A stretch of DNA of 64,000 nucleotides from Sphingobium estronivorans (GTDB lineage: Bacteria > Pseudomonadota > Alphaproteobacteria > Sphingomonadales > Sphingomonadaceae): the NCBI RefSeq assembly GCF_008692605.1, contig NZ_LFCT01000001.1, positions 186,001 through 250,000 on the forward strand, read 5' to 3'. This document shows, piece after piece, positions 16,540 through 25,762 of the stretch; position 1 is the stretch's first letter; each line of letters begins with the position of its first letter. A program made the translations under genes and the position numbers. The notes below the pieces were generated by a model. The model had not been told where the DNA came from and did not search any database. It saw only the letters and a program-made list of their open reading frames with translations.

Positions 16540-18060
16540 ATGTTCGAGAAGGCGATCGGGACCATTAACGCGGCGGCCTCCTTCCGACACCGCTATGATA
16601 ATTTCATCGGAGGCCGCTGGAGCGCTCCTGCGAGCGGCGAGTATTTCGCCGACAAGAGCCCGATCAATGGCGCCCAGATCGCCGAGTTCGCGCTGTCGAC
16701 GCCGGAAGATGTCGAGCGCGCGCTCGATGCGGCGCACGCCGCCAAGGATCAATGGGCAAGGATCGCGCCCGCCGAGCGCGCCAGGATTCTCAATCGCGTC
16801 GCCGACCGGCTCGAGGATAATCTGGAGCTGCTGGCGCTTGCCGAGACGATCGACAATGGCAAGCCGATCCGCGAGACCCGCGCTGCCGACGTGCCGCTTG
16901 CAATCGACCATTTCCGCTACTTCGCCGGCTGCATCCGGGCGGAGGAAGGCGGCATCTCGACGATCGATGCCGACACCATCGCCTATCATTTCCGCGAGCC
17001 GCTCGGCGTCGTCGGCCAGATCATCCCGTGGAACTTCCCGCTGCTGATGGCGGCGTGGAAGATCGCCCCGGCGCTGGCGGCGGGCAACTGCACCGTCATC
17101 AAGCCCGCATCCCAGACGCCGCTCACCTTGCTGATGTTCGCCGAGCTCACCGCCGACATCCTGCCGCCCGGCGTGCTCAATGTCGTTACCGGCCCGGGAC
17201 GGACCGTTGGCCAGGCGATCGCCGCCAATCCGCGCATCGCCAAGGTCTCGTTCACCGGCGAGACCGTCACCGGCAAGCAGATCATGCATGCGGCCGCCGA
17301 CCATCTGATCCCCCAGACGATGGAGCTTGGCGGCAAGTCGCCCAACATCTTCATGGCGGACGTGCTCGACGAGGACGATGCCTTCTTCGACAAGGCGCTC
17401 GAAGGCTTCACGCTGTTCGCGTTCAACAAGGGCGAGGTCTGCACCTGCCCGTCGCGCGCGCTGATCCATGAGTCGATCTTCGATCGCTTCATCGAGCGCG
17501 CCGTGGCGCGCGTCGCCGCGATCCGCCAGGGCGATCCGCTCGACCCCTCGGTCCAGGTCGGCGCGCAGGCGTCGGAGGACCAGCTCCACAAGATCCTGGG
17601 CTATATCGATATCGGCAAGGCCGAGGGCGCGCAGTGTCTGGTCGGTGGCGCCAAGGCGCTGCCGGGCGGTGCGCTCGACCAGGGCTATTTCGTACAGCCG
17701 ACCGTGTTCGTGGGTCAGAACCACATGCGCATCTTCCAGGAGGAGATCTTCGGTCCCGTCCTGGCGGTCACCACCTTCAAGACGGTCGAGGAGGCGATCG
17801 CACTTGCCAACGACACCGCCTACGGTCTTGGCGCGGGCGTCTGGACCCGGAGCGGCAACACCGCCTACCGTCTGGGCCGCGCGATCGAGGCCGGGCGGGT
17901 CTGGACCAACTGCTATCACCAGTACCCCGCCCATGCCGCCTTCGGCGGATACAAGGCGTCGGGCTTCGGGCGTGAAAATCACCGGATGATGCTCGACCAT
18001 TATCAGCAGACCAAGAACCTGCTCGTCTCCTATGACGAGCACGCGCTCGGCCTGTTCTGA
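16540..18060 (+). CDS. NAD-dependent aldehyde dehydrogenase (acetaldehyde type)
   Basis: The 506-residue enzyme oxidises aldehydes to acids in the cytoplasm. It carries [21 protein letters not shown] (NAD site), FTGETVTGK, the general-base [11 protein letters not shown] and the catalytic Cys in GEVCTCPSR. The CTCPSR context and the length match the AldB/ExaC group active on acetaldehyde. It is followed after 26 bases by an alcohol dehydrogenase, which together would turn ethanol to acetate or run in reverse. A TACTTA box and a palindrome lie upstream. Confidence 0.92.
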   Translation: MFEKAIGTINAAASFRHRYDNFIGGRWSAPASGEYFADKSPINGAQIAEFALSTPEDVERALDAAHAAKDQWARIAPAERARILNRVADRLEDNLELLALAETIDNGKPIRETRAADVPLAIDHFRYFAGCIRAEEGGISTIDADTIAYHFREPLGVVGQIIPWNFPLLMAAWKIAPALAAGNCTVIKPASQTPLTLLMFAELTADILPPGVLNVVTGPGRTVGQAIAANPRIAKVSFTGETVTGKQIMHAAADHLIPQTMELGGKSPNIFMADVLDEDDAFFDKALEGFTLFAFNKGEVCTCPSRALIHESIFDRFIERAVARVAAIRQGDPLDPSVQVGAQASEDQLHKILGYIDIGKAEGAQCLVGGAKALPGGALDQGYFVQPTVFVGQNHMRIFQEEIFGPVLAVTTFKTVEEAIALANDTAYGLGAGVWTRSGNTAYRLGRAIEAGRVWTNCYHQYPAHAAFGGYKASGFGRENHRMMLDHYQQTKNLLVSYDEHALGLF

Positions 18061-18086
18061 CCCCTCGCTCAAAAGGAGAAACGGAC

Positions 18087-19112
18087 ATGGCGAAAACCAT
18101 GAAGGCGGCGGTCGTCCGCGAATTCGGCAAGCCCCTGGTCATCGAGGACGCGCCGATCCCGACGGTCGGCCCCGGGCAGATCCTGGTCAAGATTGCGGCA
18201 ACCGGCGTGTGCCATACCGACCTGCACGCGGCAGAAGGGGACTGGCCGGTCAAACCCAACCCGCCCTTCATTCCTGGCCATGAAGGCGTCGGGCATGTCG
18301 CCGCCGTCGGTGCGGGCGTCACCCATGTGAAGGAAGGCGACCGGGTCGGCGTGCCCTGGCTCTACACCGCCTGCGGGCATTGCGTGCATTGCCTGGGTGG
18401 CTGGGAGACGCTTTGCCACGAACAGCAGAACACCGGCTATTCGGTCAATGGCAGCTTTGCCGAATATGTCCTCGCCGATCCCAACTATGTTGGTCACCTT
18501 CCCGACAATGTCGACTTCCTCGACATTGCGCCGATCCTCTGCGCGGGCGTCACCGTCTACAAGGGATTGAAGGCCACCGAGGCCCGACCCGGCGAGTGGG
18601 TGGTCGTCTCAGGGATCGGCGGGCTCGGCCACATGGCGGTGCAATATGCCCGTGCCATGGGTCTCAATGTGGCCGCGGTCGACATCGACGATAGCAAGCT
18701 CGACCTCGCTACACGCCTTGGCGCCACACTGACGGTCAACGCGCACAGCGAGGACCCTTCGGCAGCGCTCAAGAAGGCGATAGGCGGCGCGCACGGAGCG
18801 CTCGTCACCGCCGTTTCGCCCAAGGCGTTTCAGCAGGCGCTCGGCATGGTCCGGCGCGGCGGCACGGTCGCGCTCAATGGTCTGCCGCCGGGCGACTTCC
18901 CGCTGTCGATCTTCGACACCGTGCTGAACGGCATTACCGTGCGAGGCTCGATCGTCGGCACGCGGCTCGATCTGCTCGAGGCACTGGCGTTCGCCGGCGA
19001 CGGCAAGGTCAAGGCCACGGTCCATGCAGACAAGCTGGAGAACATCAACGACGTCTTCTCCCGCATGCACCATGGCGACATCGAGGGCCGGATCGTCCTC
19101 GACCTCGCCTGA
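18087..19112 (+). CDS. adhP: Zinc-dependent alcohol dehydrogenase (AdhP/AdhA-like)
   Basis: This 341-residue medium-chain dehydrogenase has catalytic zinc residues in [15 protein letters not shown] and GHEGVGHV. Four structural-zinc Cys are in [15 protein letters not shown], and the NAD-binding loop is [13 protein letters not shown]. It has the length and segments of AdhP-type ethanol dehydrogenases. AAGGAG precedes the ATG. It is co-transcribed with the aldehyde dehydrogenase, so ethanol/acetaldehyde turnover is the likely job. Confidence 0.93.
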   Translation: MAKTMKAAVVREFGKPLVIEDAPIPTVGPGQILVKIAATGVCHTDLHAAEGDWPVKPNPPFIPGHEGVGHVAAVGAGVTHVKEGDRVGVPWLYTACGHCVHCLGGWETLCHEQQNTGYSVNGSFAEYVLADPNYVGHLPDNVDFLDIAPILCAGVTVYKGLKATEARPGEWVVVSGIGGLGHMAVQYARAMGLNVAAVDIDDSKLDLATRLGATLTVNAHSEDPSAALKKAIGGAHGALVTAVSPKAFQQALGMVRRGGTVALNGLPPGDFPLSIFDTVLNGITVRGSIVGTRLDLLEALAFAGDGKVKATVHADKLENINDVFSRMHHGDIEGRIVLDLA

Positions 19113-19137
19113 ACCCGACTTCGCGAAAGTACAGTTC

Positions 19138-20844
19138 ATGTCTCCCTTACATATCCGGCCGATCGCACGGCGCCGTTTCGTCCAGGGGCTGGCGATCGGC
19201 GGCGCGGTTGCCGGCTTCGCCCCGGCGCTTCTCGCGCGATCCGCCCCAGTCTCGCCCGCCGAGCTTAGCGGGACCGAGTTCGACCTCGAGATCGCCGAGC
19301 TGCCAGTCAACTTCACCGGCAAACGCCGTATCGCGACCGCCGTGAACGGCAGCGTGCCCGCGCCGGTCCTGCGCCTGCGCGAAGGCGACACGGTCACGCT
19401 CCGTGTGCGCAACGGCCTCAAGGAGATGTCGAGCATCCATTGGCACGGCATCATCGTGCCGGCGGAGATGGACGGCGTGCCCGGCATCAGCTTTGCCGGC
19501 ATCGCGCCGGGCGAGACCTTCACCTATCGCTTCGAGGTCCGCCAGAGCGGAACCTACTGGTATCACGCTCACACGCTCGCCGAGCAGACGGGACTCTATG
19601 GAGCGATCATCGTGGAGCCGAAACAGGCGCCGGCGGCGCGGGCGCCCGATCGCGACTATTGCATCGTGCTCAGCGACTGGTCGGACGAGCCGCCGCTGCA
19701 GATCTTCCTCAATCTCAAGAAGCAGAGCAGCTACTATAATTTTGCGCAGCCGACAGCCGGCGACTTCCTCAAGGATGTCGGCGCCATGGGCCTTGGGAAG
19801 GCGCTCGAGCGGCGGCGGATGTGGAACAGCTCGCGGATGAACCCGACCGACTACAGCGATGTCTCTGCCGCGACCTACACCTATCTGATGAACGGCGCGC
19901 CGCCCGCCGGCAACTGGACCGGTATCGCCGCGCCCGGCGAACGCGTGCGCCTGCGCTTCGTCGGCGCGGGGACGGCGACGTTCTTCGACGTGCGGATCCC
20001 GGGGGTCGAGCTGACGGTCGTATCGGCCGACGGGCAGCCGGTCGAGCCGGTCACGGTCGAGGAATTCCGGATCGGCCCGGGCGAGACCTATGACGTCGAG
20101 TTCACCATGCCCGAGGGCGGCGCCCGCACCATCTTCGCGCAGGCGATCGATCGGAGCGGCTATGCCCGCGGCACGATCGCACCGGCTCCGGGCATGGCGG
20201 CAGCCGTGCCGCCGCTCGATGCCCGGACCTGGCTCGAGCCGGTCGACATGATGGGCGCGATGGCGACGATGGGCGCAATGGGAGGCGACGCGCATGCCGG
20301 GCACGGCATGACCGAGATGCCGGCCAGGGCACAGCACGCCCGCACCGAATATGGCGCCAATACCGACATGCGCGTCGACTATCCCCGCACCAATCTGGAC
20401 GATCCCGGCGCCGGGCTGCGCGGGCGCGGCTGGCGCGTGCTGACGCTGGCCGATCTGCGCACGCCGGGCGGCGATCCCGACCCGCGCGAGCCCGAGCGCG
20501 ACATCGAGCTGCATCTGACGGGCAATATGGAACGGTTCATCTGGTCGCTCGACGGCATCAAGCTCAACGATTCCCGGCCGCTGCATTTCAAGCCGAACGA
20601 GCGGCTGCGCGTCACCTTCGTCAACGACACGATGATGGCGCATCCGATGCATCTGCACGGCATGTGGAGCGATGTCGAAGGCCCGGACGGCGCCTTCCAG
20701 GTCCGCAAGCATACGGTCGTGGTCCAGCCCGCCCAGCGGGTGAGCTTCCGCGTCACCGCCGACGCCATGGGCCGATGGGCCTTCCACTGCCATCTGCTCT
20801 ATCACATGGCGGCCGGCATGTTCCGGGAGGTGGTGGTCGCATGA
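19138..20844 (+). CDS. copA: CopA-family multicopper oxidase (copy 1)
   Basis: This 568-residue periplasmic oxidase probably oxidises Cu(I) to Cu(II) and sequesters copper. It has a Tat leader (ARRRFVQGLAIGGAVAG) and three cupredoxin domains. Copper-site motifs are SIHWHGII, YWYHAH, HPMHLHGMW and the T1/T3 motif HCHLLYHMAAGM. A Met-rich insert lies around 365-395 (MMGAMATMGAMGG). The gene starts 26 bases after adhP and overlaps copB by 4 bases. It is shorter than the second copy at 29682 in its Met/His insert. Confidence 0.93.
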   Translation: MSPLHIRPIARRRFVQGLAIGGAVAGFAPALLARSAPVSPAELSGTEFDLEIAELPVNFTGKRRIATAVNGSVPAPVLRLREGDTVTLRVRNGLKEMSSIHWHGIIVPAEMDGVPGISFAGIAPGETFTYRFEVRQSGTYWYHAHTLAEQTGLYGAIIVEPKQAPAARAPDRDYCIVLSDWSDEPPLQIFLNLKKQSSYYNFAQPTAGDFLKDVGAMGLGKALERRRMWNSSRMNPTDYSDVSAATYTYLMNGAPPAGNWTGIAAPGERVRLRFVGAGTATFFDVRIPGVELTVVSADGQPVEPVTVEEFRIGPGETYDVEFTMPEGGARTIFAQAIDRSGYARGTIAPAPGMAAAVPPLDARTWLEPVDMMGAMATMGAMGGDAHAGHGMTEMPARAQHARTEYGANTDMRVDYPRTNLDDPGAGLRGRGWRVLTLADLRTPGGDPDPREPERDIELHLTGNMERFIWSLDGIKLNDSRPLHFKPNERLRVTFVNDTMMAHPMHLHGMWSDVEGPDGAFQVRKHTVVVQPAQRVSFRVTADAMGRWAFHCHLLYHMAAGMFREVVVA

Positions 20845-21827
20845 TCCGGATTATCCCCTCGCGCGGCATTGCTCTTGGCGTTGCCCTCTTCCTGGCGCCG
20901 GCGATCACGGCTCCCGCCCTCGCGCAGGATGCCTTGCCCCCGTCGCCCGCCGCCACCCCTGCCCAAACGGCCACTCCCGATCCAAACTCACCTTCCGCGC
21001 AAGGCTCTCAGGAGCATGCGGGCATGGACATGCCGGGCATGGATATGACCGACACGAAGGCGTCCGGTAACGGCGCCACGATGGACATGGGCTCGATGCA
21101 GGGTGGCAAGGCCCCGCCGGACGCGCGCAACTCGGACGATTATGCCGACGGCTATCGCAACTCGACGCTGCCGGGCTATGAGATGGCCGACAAGCTCTCG
21201 ATCCCCAAGATACTTGTGGATGAGCTCGAGTTCACCAGCGGCAACGAGGGTCAGGGCGTGGGCTGGACCGTGCTCGTCACCAAGGGTCAGGACAATGACA
21301 AGCTCTGGCTGCGCAGCCAGGGGCTCAAGAACTCCCGCGACCAACGTCTCGATCCGGAGAGCAGCGTCGAGGCGCTGTGGTGGCACAGCAAGAACCCGTT
21401 CTGGGGCACGCTGCTCGGGGTCAGGCAGGATCTCGGCAAGGGTGCGACCACCTGGCTCGCCGCCGGCGTCGAGGGACTGGCGCCCTATTGGTTCGACGTC
21501 CAGCTCACCGGCTATGTAGGAACCGATGGGCGTCTCGCGGCGCGCGCCAAGGCCTCCTATGAGGTCCTGTTCACCAATCGGTTGATCCTTACGCCGCAGG
21601 TGGAAACCAATATCTATTCGAAGCGGTCGAGCGATCGGCAGCTCGGCAGCGGCTTCAGCAATGTCGAGCTGAGCGGACGGTTGCGCTACGAGGTGTCGCG
21701 CAAGTTCGCGCCCTATATCGGCTTCGTCTGGGAGCGCGCATTTGACGGCACGGCCGATTTCCGTCGCCTGCGCAGGGAAGGGCCTTCCGAACACAGGCTG
21801 GTGATCGGCTTGCGCGCCTGGTGGTGA
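20841..21827 (+). CDS. copB: CopB-family outer-membrane copper resistance protein (copy 1)
   Basis: The 328-residue protein has a signal peptide and a Met/His-rich linker (HAGMDMPGMDMTDTK). Its C-terminal beta-barrel domain carries the CopB pattern (NKLWLRSQG-like; VGVEGLAPYWFDV; LLTPQVE-like; GSGFSNVELSGRLRYE; FAPYIGFVWER). It partners the CopA oxidase and is thought to bind or pass copper at the outer membrane. The start overlaps the copA stop by 4 bases. Confidence 0.92.
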   Translation: MIRIIPSRGIALGVALFLAPAITAPALAQDALPPSPAATPAQTATPDPNSPSAQGSQEHAGMDMPGMDMTDTKASGNGATMDMGSMQGGKAPPDARNSDDYADGYRNSTLPGYEMADKLSIPKILVDELEFTSGNEGQGVGWTVLVTKGQDNDKLWLRSQGLKNSRDQRLDPESSVEALWWHSKNPFWGTLLGVRQDLGKGATTWLAAGVEGLAPYWFDVQLTGYVGTDGRLAARAKASYEVLFTNRLILTPQVETNIYSKRSSDRQLGSGFSNVELSGRLRYEVSRKFAPYIGFVWERAFDGTADFRRLRREGPSEHRLVIGLRAWW

Positions 21828-23062
21828 TCCGCGGATGGCCACTCGAGGGATCGACCGCGAACGCGCCGCGTGACAAGGCTGGATCGCAAGCCAACGGTCG
21901 CTGGCCGGCCTCCTTTTTCGTCTTGTTGCTCGCGGCGGCTGCGGCGTCGGCGGGACAGACGGCCATTCTCGCCTTCCTTCCGGCACTGGTCGACCCGGCT
22001 CGTGGCGCGCTATCGTCAAGCGCTCATGATTTTCACGTCGCGAGCCTGACTGCGGTCCATCCCCTGGCAGCCTTGCTGGCGGCGCCGCTCTGGGGCTGGA
22101 TCGCGGACCGGGTCGACTATCGGGCGATGTTGCGCGCAGCGCTGGTCATCCTCGCGCTGGTGACCGCGCCGATCGGCCTCGTCGGGTTGCCTGAGCTTTA
22201 TGCATTGCGTCTGGTGGCGGGGATGGCGTCGGCCGCCATCATACCGTTGGGCTTGCTCTGCGCGAGCTTTGCCGCAAGCGGGCGCGCGGACCAGGCGCGC
22301 CGCTTCACCTGGCTGACCGCCTTCGTGTTTCTGGGCGATCTCGCCGGTCCGCTGGTGGCGGAGGTCTCGGCCGCGATCCTGCCCCGCGCTCCCCTCATGA
22401 TCCTCGCTCTCGGCATCGGTGCCGTCGGGGCGGCGCTTTGCGCCGTGCGTCTGCCGCGCTGGTGTGCACCTTGCATCGATGGCGGAGACCTGCCCGCGCC
22501 TACGCTCGGCGCGACGTTGATCCTGCTTTTTATCACGATCGTCGCGGGCGGCGGGCTGGCGGCGATGCATGTCAATCTCCTGGTGACGCGGAGCGCCATT
22601 TCGCTGAGCCGCGAAGAGATCGCCTGGATGCTCAGTCTCTGCGGATTGGGCATGCTGGCGGCACAGATCTTCCATGCAAAGCTGGATTGGCTGGTCACTG
22701 TGCCGAGGCGGCTTGCCGGATTGACGCTGGGCCTGCTGGCTGTGGCACTTTTCATGTTTCCTGTCGCCGCGAGTATGGCCGAGCTCAGTGGGATCATCGT
22801 TGCTGCCGGCTGGAGCTCGGCAACCCTTCGATTGGTCACCAGCTTCTGGATCAGCGGCGGCGGGGCCCCTTCAGGCGTGAAGCTCGGTTTCCAGCATTCC
22901 GCCGCCAGCATCGGGCAGGCGCTCGCGCCGCTGGCGATAGCCATCGTCGCTCCCGGGGCGCAGCCGCTCGTTCTGTGGGGGATTGGTGGTCTATCGCTAG
23001 CGCTGCTTGTGTCCCTGCCGCTAGCCTGGAGGCCGCCCGCCATCGTAAAATCATCTGCGTGA
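21821..23062 (+). CDS. MFS transporter, substrate unknown
   Basis: The 413-residue protein has about 12 TM helices and the MFS loop 2-3 motif (GWIADRVDYRAMLRAAL). The GTG start lies inside the end of copB, so it is in the copAB operon. The first 25 residues are polar and could be leader; a later start is possible. It resembles drug/metabolite exporters in layout; no residue marks it as a copper carrier. A role in copper export or uptake is inferred from operon position only. Confidence 0.82.
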   Translation: MVIRGWPLEGSTANAPRDKAGSQANGRWPASFFVLLLAAAAASAGQTAILAFLPALVDPARGALSSSAHDFHVASLTAVHPLAALLAAPLWGWIADRVDYRAMLRAALVILALVTAPIGLVGLPELYALRLVAGMASAAIIPLGLLCASFAASGRADQARRFTWLTAFVFLGDLAGPLVAEVSAAILPRAPLMILALGIGAVGAALCAVRLPRWCAPCIDGGDLPAPTLGATLILLFITIVAGGGLAAMHVNLLVTRSAISLSREEIAWMLSLCGLGMLAAQIFHAKLDWLVTVPRRLAGLTLGLLAVALFMFPVAASMAELSGIIVAAGWSSATLRLVTSFWISGGGAPSGVKLGFQHSAASIGQALAPLAIAIVAPGAQPLVLWGIGGLSLALLVSLPLAWRPPAIVKSSA

Positions 23063-23063
23063 T

Positions 23064-23090
23064 GAGGGGAGGGGCGCATTGATGCGTATA
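23064..23090 (+). promoter_or_regulatory. GAGGGG-N14-GCGTATA promoter (proposed ECF/CnrH type)
   Basis: GAGGGG (23064-23069) and GCGTATA (23084-23090) are separated by 14 bases, 52 bases before the DUF411 gene. The same elements with the same spacing occur before copAB-2 and copCD. Confidence 0.5.
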
Positions 23091-23141
23091 GAAAAGAAGG
23101 GGCCTCTGCCCCATGCTTATCGTTCTTCCGGGAGTCATTTC

Positions 23142-23579
23142 ATGAAGACCCGCCTATTCGTCGCCTTGCTGTTCCTCGCCATGCCCGGCGTAGCGCTTGC
23201 GGCCAGTGATATCGTCGTCCACCGGGATCCGGGATGTGGATGTTGCGAGAAGTGGGCGCAGGCCGTGCGCGCGAAGCTGGGACGCAAGGTCGTCATGCGT
23301 GACGATGCGTCGCGCAGCGAGCTTCAGCGCAAGGCCGGCATGCCCCGGACGCTGGCATCTTGCCACAGCGCGATCGTCGATGGCTATATGATCGAGGGCC
23401 ATGTCCCGATATCCGACGTCAAGCGCTTGCTGGCGACCCGTCCTGCGGGCGTCAAAGGCATTGCGGTTGCGGGGATGCCGATCGGTTCGGAGGGCATGGA
23501 AGTGGCAGGCGCTGCCCGCCAACCCTATACGGTGGTGGCCTTCGGCAGCGCCGGTCAGCGAATTTTCGCCCGCCATTGA
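23142..23579 (+). CDS. DUF411 periplasmic metal-binding protein
   Basis: The 145-residue protein has a signal peptide (LFVALLFLAMPGVALAA). The DUF411 core follows: VHRDPGCGCCEKWAQ with the CxCC metal motif, then GMPRTLASCHSAIVDGYMIEGHVP, with Cys, His and a EGHVP segment typical of the family. DUF411 proteins are frequent in copper resistance clusters and bind copper; the exact role is unsettled. GGGAG lies 7 bases before the ATG. It has its own ECF-like promoter. Confidence 0.9.
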   Translation: MKTRLFVALLFLAMPGVALAASDIVVHRDPGCGCCEKWAQAVRAKLGRKVVMRDDASRSELQRKAGMPRTLASCHSAIVDGYMIEGHVPISDVKRLLATRPAGVKGIAVAGMPIGSEGMEVAGAARQPYTVVAFGSAGQRIFARH

Positions 23580-23840
23580 TATCGCGCGGTTTGCAGCATC
23601 CTGCAGAATTGCCCGGTGGTAGAGGACCCCGCTGTCGAGTGTAGAACCTTGTGTCAAGCGAGCTGATGGCGTCCCTACCCCTACCTACACTGAAAAAGCA
23701 ACGATTTGTCTTGTAAGTTGTTCGCGGTCGTCTCCCTGATTTGCCTGAATTTGGCCCAAAATGTGGGAACGATTGTGGGACCGTTTGCCCACCGAAAGTG
23801 TGAGAACGGCCCCAACATTCCCGATCAGGGCCCCGAACCG

Positions 23841-23912
23841 ATGGCACTCACAGCATTGAAGGTGAAAAACGCGAAGCCCGGTCGCCATGTCGATAGCCGG
23901 GGCTTTGCCTGA
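23841..23912 (+). pseudogene. Integrase N-terminal remnant (tyrosine recombinase, DUF4102 type)
   Basis: Only 23 codons remain, reading MALTALKVKNAKPGRHVDSR then GFA and a stop. This matches the start of P4-type phage/ICE integrases (MALTxxxVKxAKPG...), which normally run about 400 residues. The rest is missing, so an element has been lost or rearranged here. The 384-base gap 23580-23963 holds nothing else that I can support. No tRNA or att repeat was identified. Confidence 0.6.
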
Positions 23913-23963
23913 TTGCACTTTGCGTTCGCTTGCATTACATCGTCATGCAGAAAGGAAATCGAC

Positions 23964-24227
23964 ATGGCCGCAAACGCTCTTGTGCAGACCCGGATCGACG
24001 GAGCGGTGAAGGAGGAAGCCGCGACCGTGCTGGCTGCTATGGGGCTGACCGTCTCCGATGCCGTGCGCCTGATGCTGACCCGCGTTGCCCGCGACAAGGC
24101 CTTGCCGTTTGAACCGCTGGTGCCCAATGCCGAGACGATCGAGGCCATGAAGGAAGCGCGCGAGGGAAAGGGCAAGCGGTTCGCCACGGTGGTCGACCTG
24201 ATGGCCGACCTCAATGCGGACGATTGA
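23964..24227 (+). CDS. RelB/DinJ-family antitoxin
   Basis: The 87-residue protein has a ribbon-helix-helix N-terminus (ALVQTRIDGAVKEEAATVLA; GLTVSDAVRLMLTRVA) typical of RelB/DinJ. Its C-terminal part would wrap the toxin. AAAGGAA precedes the ATG. The toxin gene overlaps its 3' end by 14 bases. It probably represses its own promoter with the toxin as co-repressor, as known for the family. Confidence 0.9.
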   Translation: MAANALVQTRIDGAVKEEAATVLAAMGLTVSDAVRLMLTRVARDKALPFEPLVPNAETIEAMKEAREGKGKRFATVVDLMADLNADD

Positions 24228-24495
24228 ACGCTTCGGGCGGTTCAAGCGCGACTACAAGCGGGAGAAGAAGGGGCAGCACGCCAAGACGCTGGACGCTGAC
24301 CTGATCCCGATCATCGAGGCGCTGGCATCCGACGAGCCGCTTGAACCGCGCCACCGCGACCATGCGCTGACCGGCGACTGGCGCGACCATCGCGATTGCC
24401 ACATAAAGCCCGACCTCGTGCTGATTTACCGCAAGCCCGATGACGACACCTTGCAGCTTGTGCGCTTGGGATCGCACGCGGAATTGGGTTGGTGA
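24214..24495 (+). CDS. YafQ-family mRNA interferase toxin
   Basis: The 93-residue toxin cleaves mRNA on the ribosome. It has the YafQ signature, with RHRDHALTGDWRDHRDCHIK followed by PDLVLIYRK and the end GSHAELGW. These hold the conserved His/Asp/His residues. It overlaps the antitoxin gene. This TA pair lies just after the integrase remnant, so it is probably cargo of an old mobile element or helps to keep the region. Confidence 0.92.
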   Translation: MRTIERFGRFKRDYKREKKGQHAKTLDADLIPIIEALASDEPLEPRHRDHALTGDWRDHRDCHIKPDLVLIYRKPDDDTLQLVRLGSHAELGW

Positions 24496-24815
24496 CGCCC
24501 GCGCATGGCGAGCTTATACGTTTGTCGGGTATGTCAGCCAGAGGCACGATTACGGGTTAGGTGTGATCAGCGAGCATCCGATGCCAACAAGCTTTTGCAG
24601 AAGACATCAATCGCAGAGATGCATTCGGCAGGCGCTGCTTGAAACAAAAATGAGGGCCATAAATCACTTTCACCCTCAAATTCTGACAAATTTGCCGTTA
24701 GTTCACGACTGGTGAGCGAGAAATGAGCCGATCGCGTTGGGCTTGAAGAGCCGACCGCTCGCTCCACCGTCGTGACCCCTACGTTGATGACCGGCGGATG
24801 CTGGCCCGGTAGACG
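24496..24815. other. Gene-free 320-base stretch, AT-richer
   Basis: I see no supported gene or RNA. The part near 24590-24715 is clearly more AT-rich than its surroundings. It separates the TA pair from a decapitated corA, so a recombination junction probably lies in it. Confidence 0.5.
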
Positions 24816-25211
24816 ATGCTGCCGAGAGCGACGACGACGCCCATGATGGCAAAAGATTCCATGCTCGAATGGCTCAAAAGCCAGATCGTGAGAAGGAAAC
24901 CCTATTTCCGTGATTTGCTCGATCACATGCTCAGGGTTGAGAGCGCCATCACCGGCATCCGCGACATCCTGATCTCGGTGTTCGAGGCGAGTCACCTGCT
25001 CGAACAGCAGCGCCAGGGTGCGATCACGCGTCAGCTTGCCGCCTGGGCCGCGATCCTCGCGGTGCCTACCGCGATTGCCGGAATCTACGGCATGAATTTC
25101 GAGAATATGCCCGAACTGAAGACGCAATGGGGATATTTCGTCATCCTCGGCGTCATCGCTGCGGTCTGCATTGGGCTCTACATCCGGTTCAAACGTAGCC
25201 ACTGGCTTTGA
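24816..25211 (+). pseudogene. Truncated CorA magnesium transporter (C-terminal third only)
   Basis: The reading frame from about residue 25 matches the end of CorA: the long helix (DLLDHMLRVESAITGIRDIL, EASHLLEQQRQGAITRQLA), TM1 with GIYGMNF, the periplasmic loop ENMPELKTQWGY, TM2 and a basic tail. CorA is about 320 residues; here only about 110 remain, with no cytoplasmic funnel domain. It is probably non-functional and left over from a deletion that joined it to the mobile scar upstream. Confidence 0.75.
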
Positions 25212-25273
25212 CGGCGCAGATCGGCTTTCCACATCGCGCCGGGCTGAGGCTGCCGGGGGCCGGCCGCCATAAC

Positions 25274-25681
25274 TCAATGCTTTCGCAGAACCTCGGCGCG
25301 GTGCCGGTCCAACGCATCGAGCAAAGCCCTGCCGATCAAAGGCTTTGCGAGAACGTGATCGAAGCCCGCCTCGGCGGCCCGCCAGGCCAGCAGCGTGTCG
25401 TGAAAGCCTGAGATCATGATGGCGCGTCCCGACCATCCGATCTCGCGAAGGTGACGCAGCATCGCGAATCCGTCGATGTCGGGCATGCGATAGTCGAGGA
25501 TGACGCAGTCTGCCTCCTTCGCGCGGGGGTCGGCCAACAGCGCGTGGCCGGTCGTATATCCCCACACGGCATAGCCGCGCGATCTCAGCAGCAGCTGGAG
25601 GCCACGCCGCACGCCGGGATCGTCGTCGGAGACGAGGATGGTGTATCTGCCATCATGCTGAGTGGAACGGACCGATGGCAT
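25274..25681 (-). CDS. Receiver-only response regulator
   Basis: The product is about 135 residues with a single CheY-like receiver: acidic SDDDPG, phospho-acceptor in CVILDYRMPDIDG, the switch region MISGFHD and KPLIGRALL near the end. It has no output domain. The start is uncertain: ATG 25681 fits a promoter at the TACGTA box (25747), while ATG 25726 has GAGG before it. It lies just downstream of fixL-fixJ on the same strand, so it may act as a phosphate sink or FixT-like modulator of FixL. That role is inference. Confidence 0.82.
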   Translation of the reverse strand: MPSVRSTQHDGRYTILVSDDDPGVRRGLQLLLRSRGYAVWGYTTGHALLADPRAKEADCVILDYRMPDIDGFAMLRHLREIGWSGRAIMISGFHDTLLAWRAAEAGFDHVLAKPLIGRALLDALDRHRAEVLRKH

Positions 25682-25742
25682 TGCGAGAAGCGGACACCCG
25701 TGTGACGATTGCACCATCGATCGCATATCGCGCCTCGTCCCG

Positions 25743-25756
25743 TCGCTACGTAGAGG
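25743..25756 (-). promoter_or_regulatory. TACGTA box (proposed FixJ-type site)
   Basis: Read on the minus strand the sequence is CCTCTACGTAGCGA; its first nine bases equal those of the box at 7067. It lies between fixJ and the receiver gene, about 65 bases before ATG 25681. It would make the receiver gene a FixJ target. Confidence 0.45.
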
Positions 25757-25762
25757 TCGCAG

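Noticed and set aside
19147..20805. Minus-strand open frame of 552 codons
   Set aside because: It is the complement of copA-1, with no recognisable motif.
24567..25565. Minus-strand open frame of 332 codons over the TA/corA scar and the receiver gene
   Set aside because: It overlaps the corA remnant and the receiver gene antisense and has no motif.
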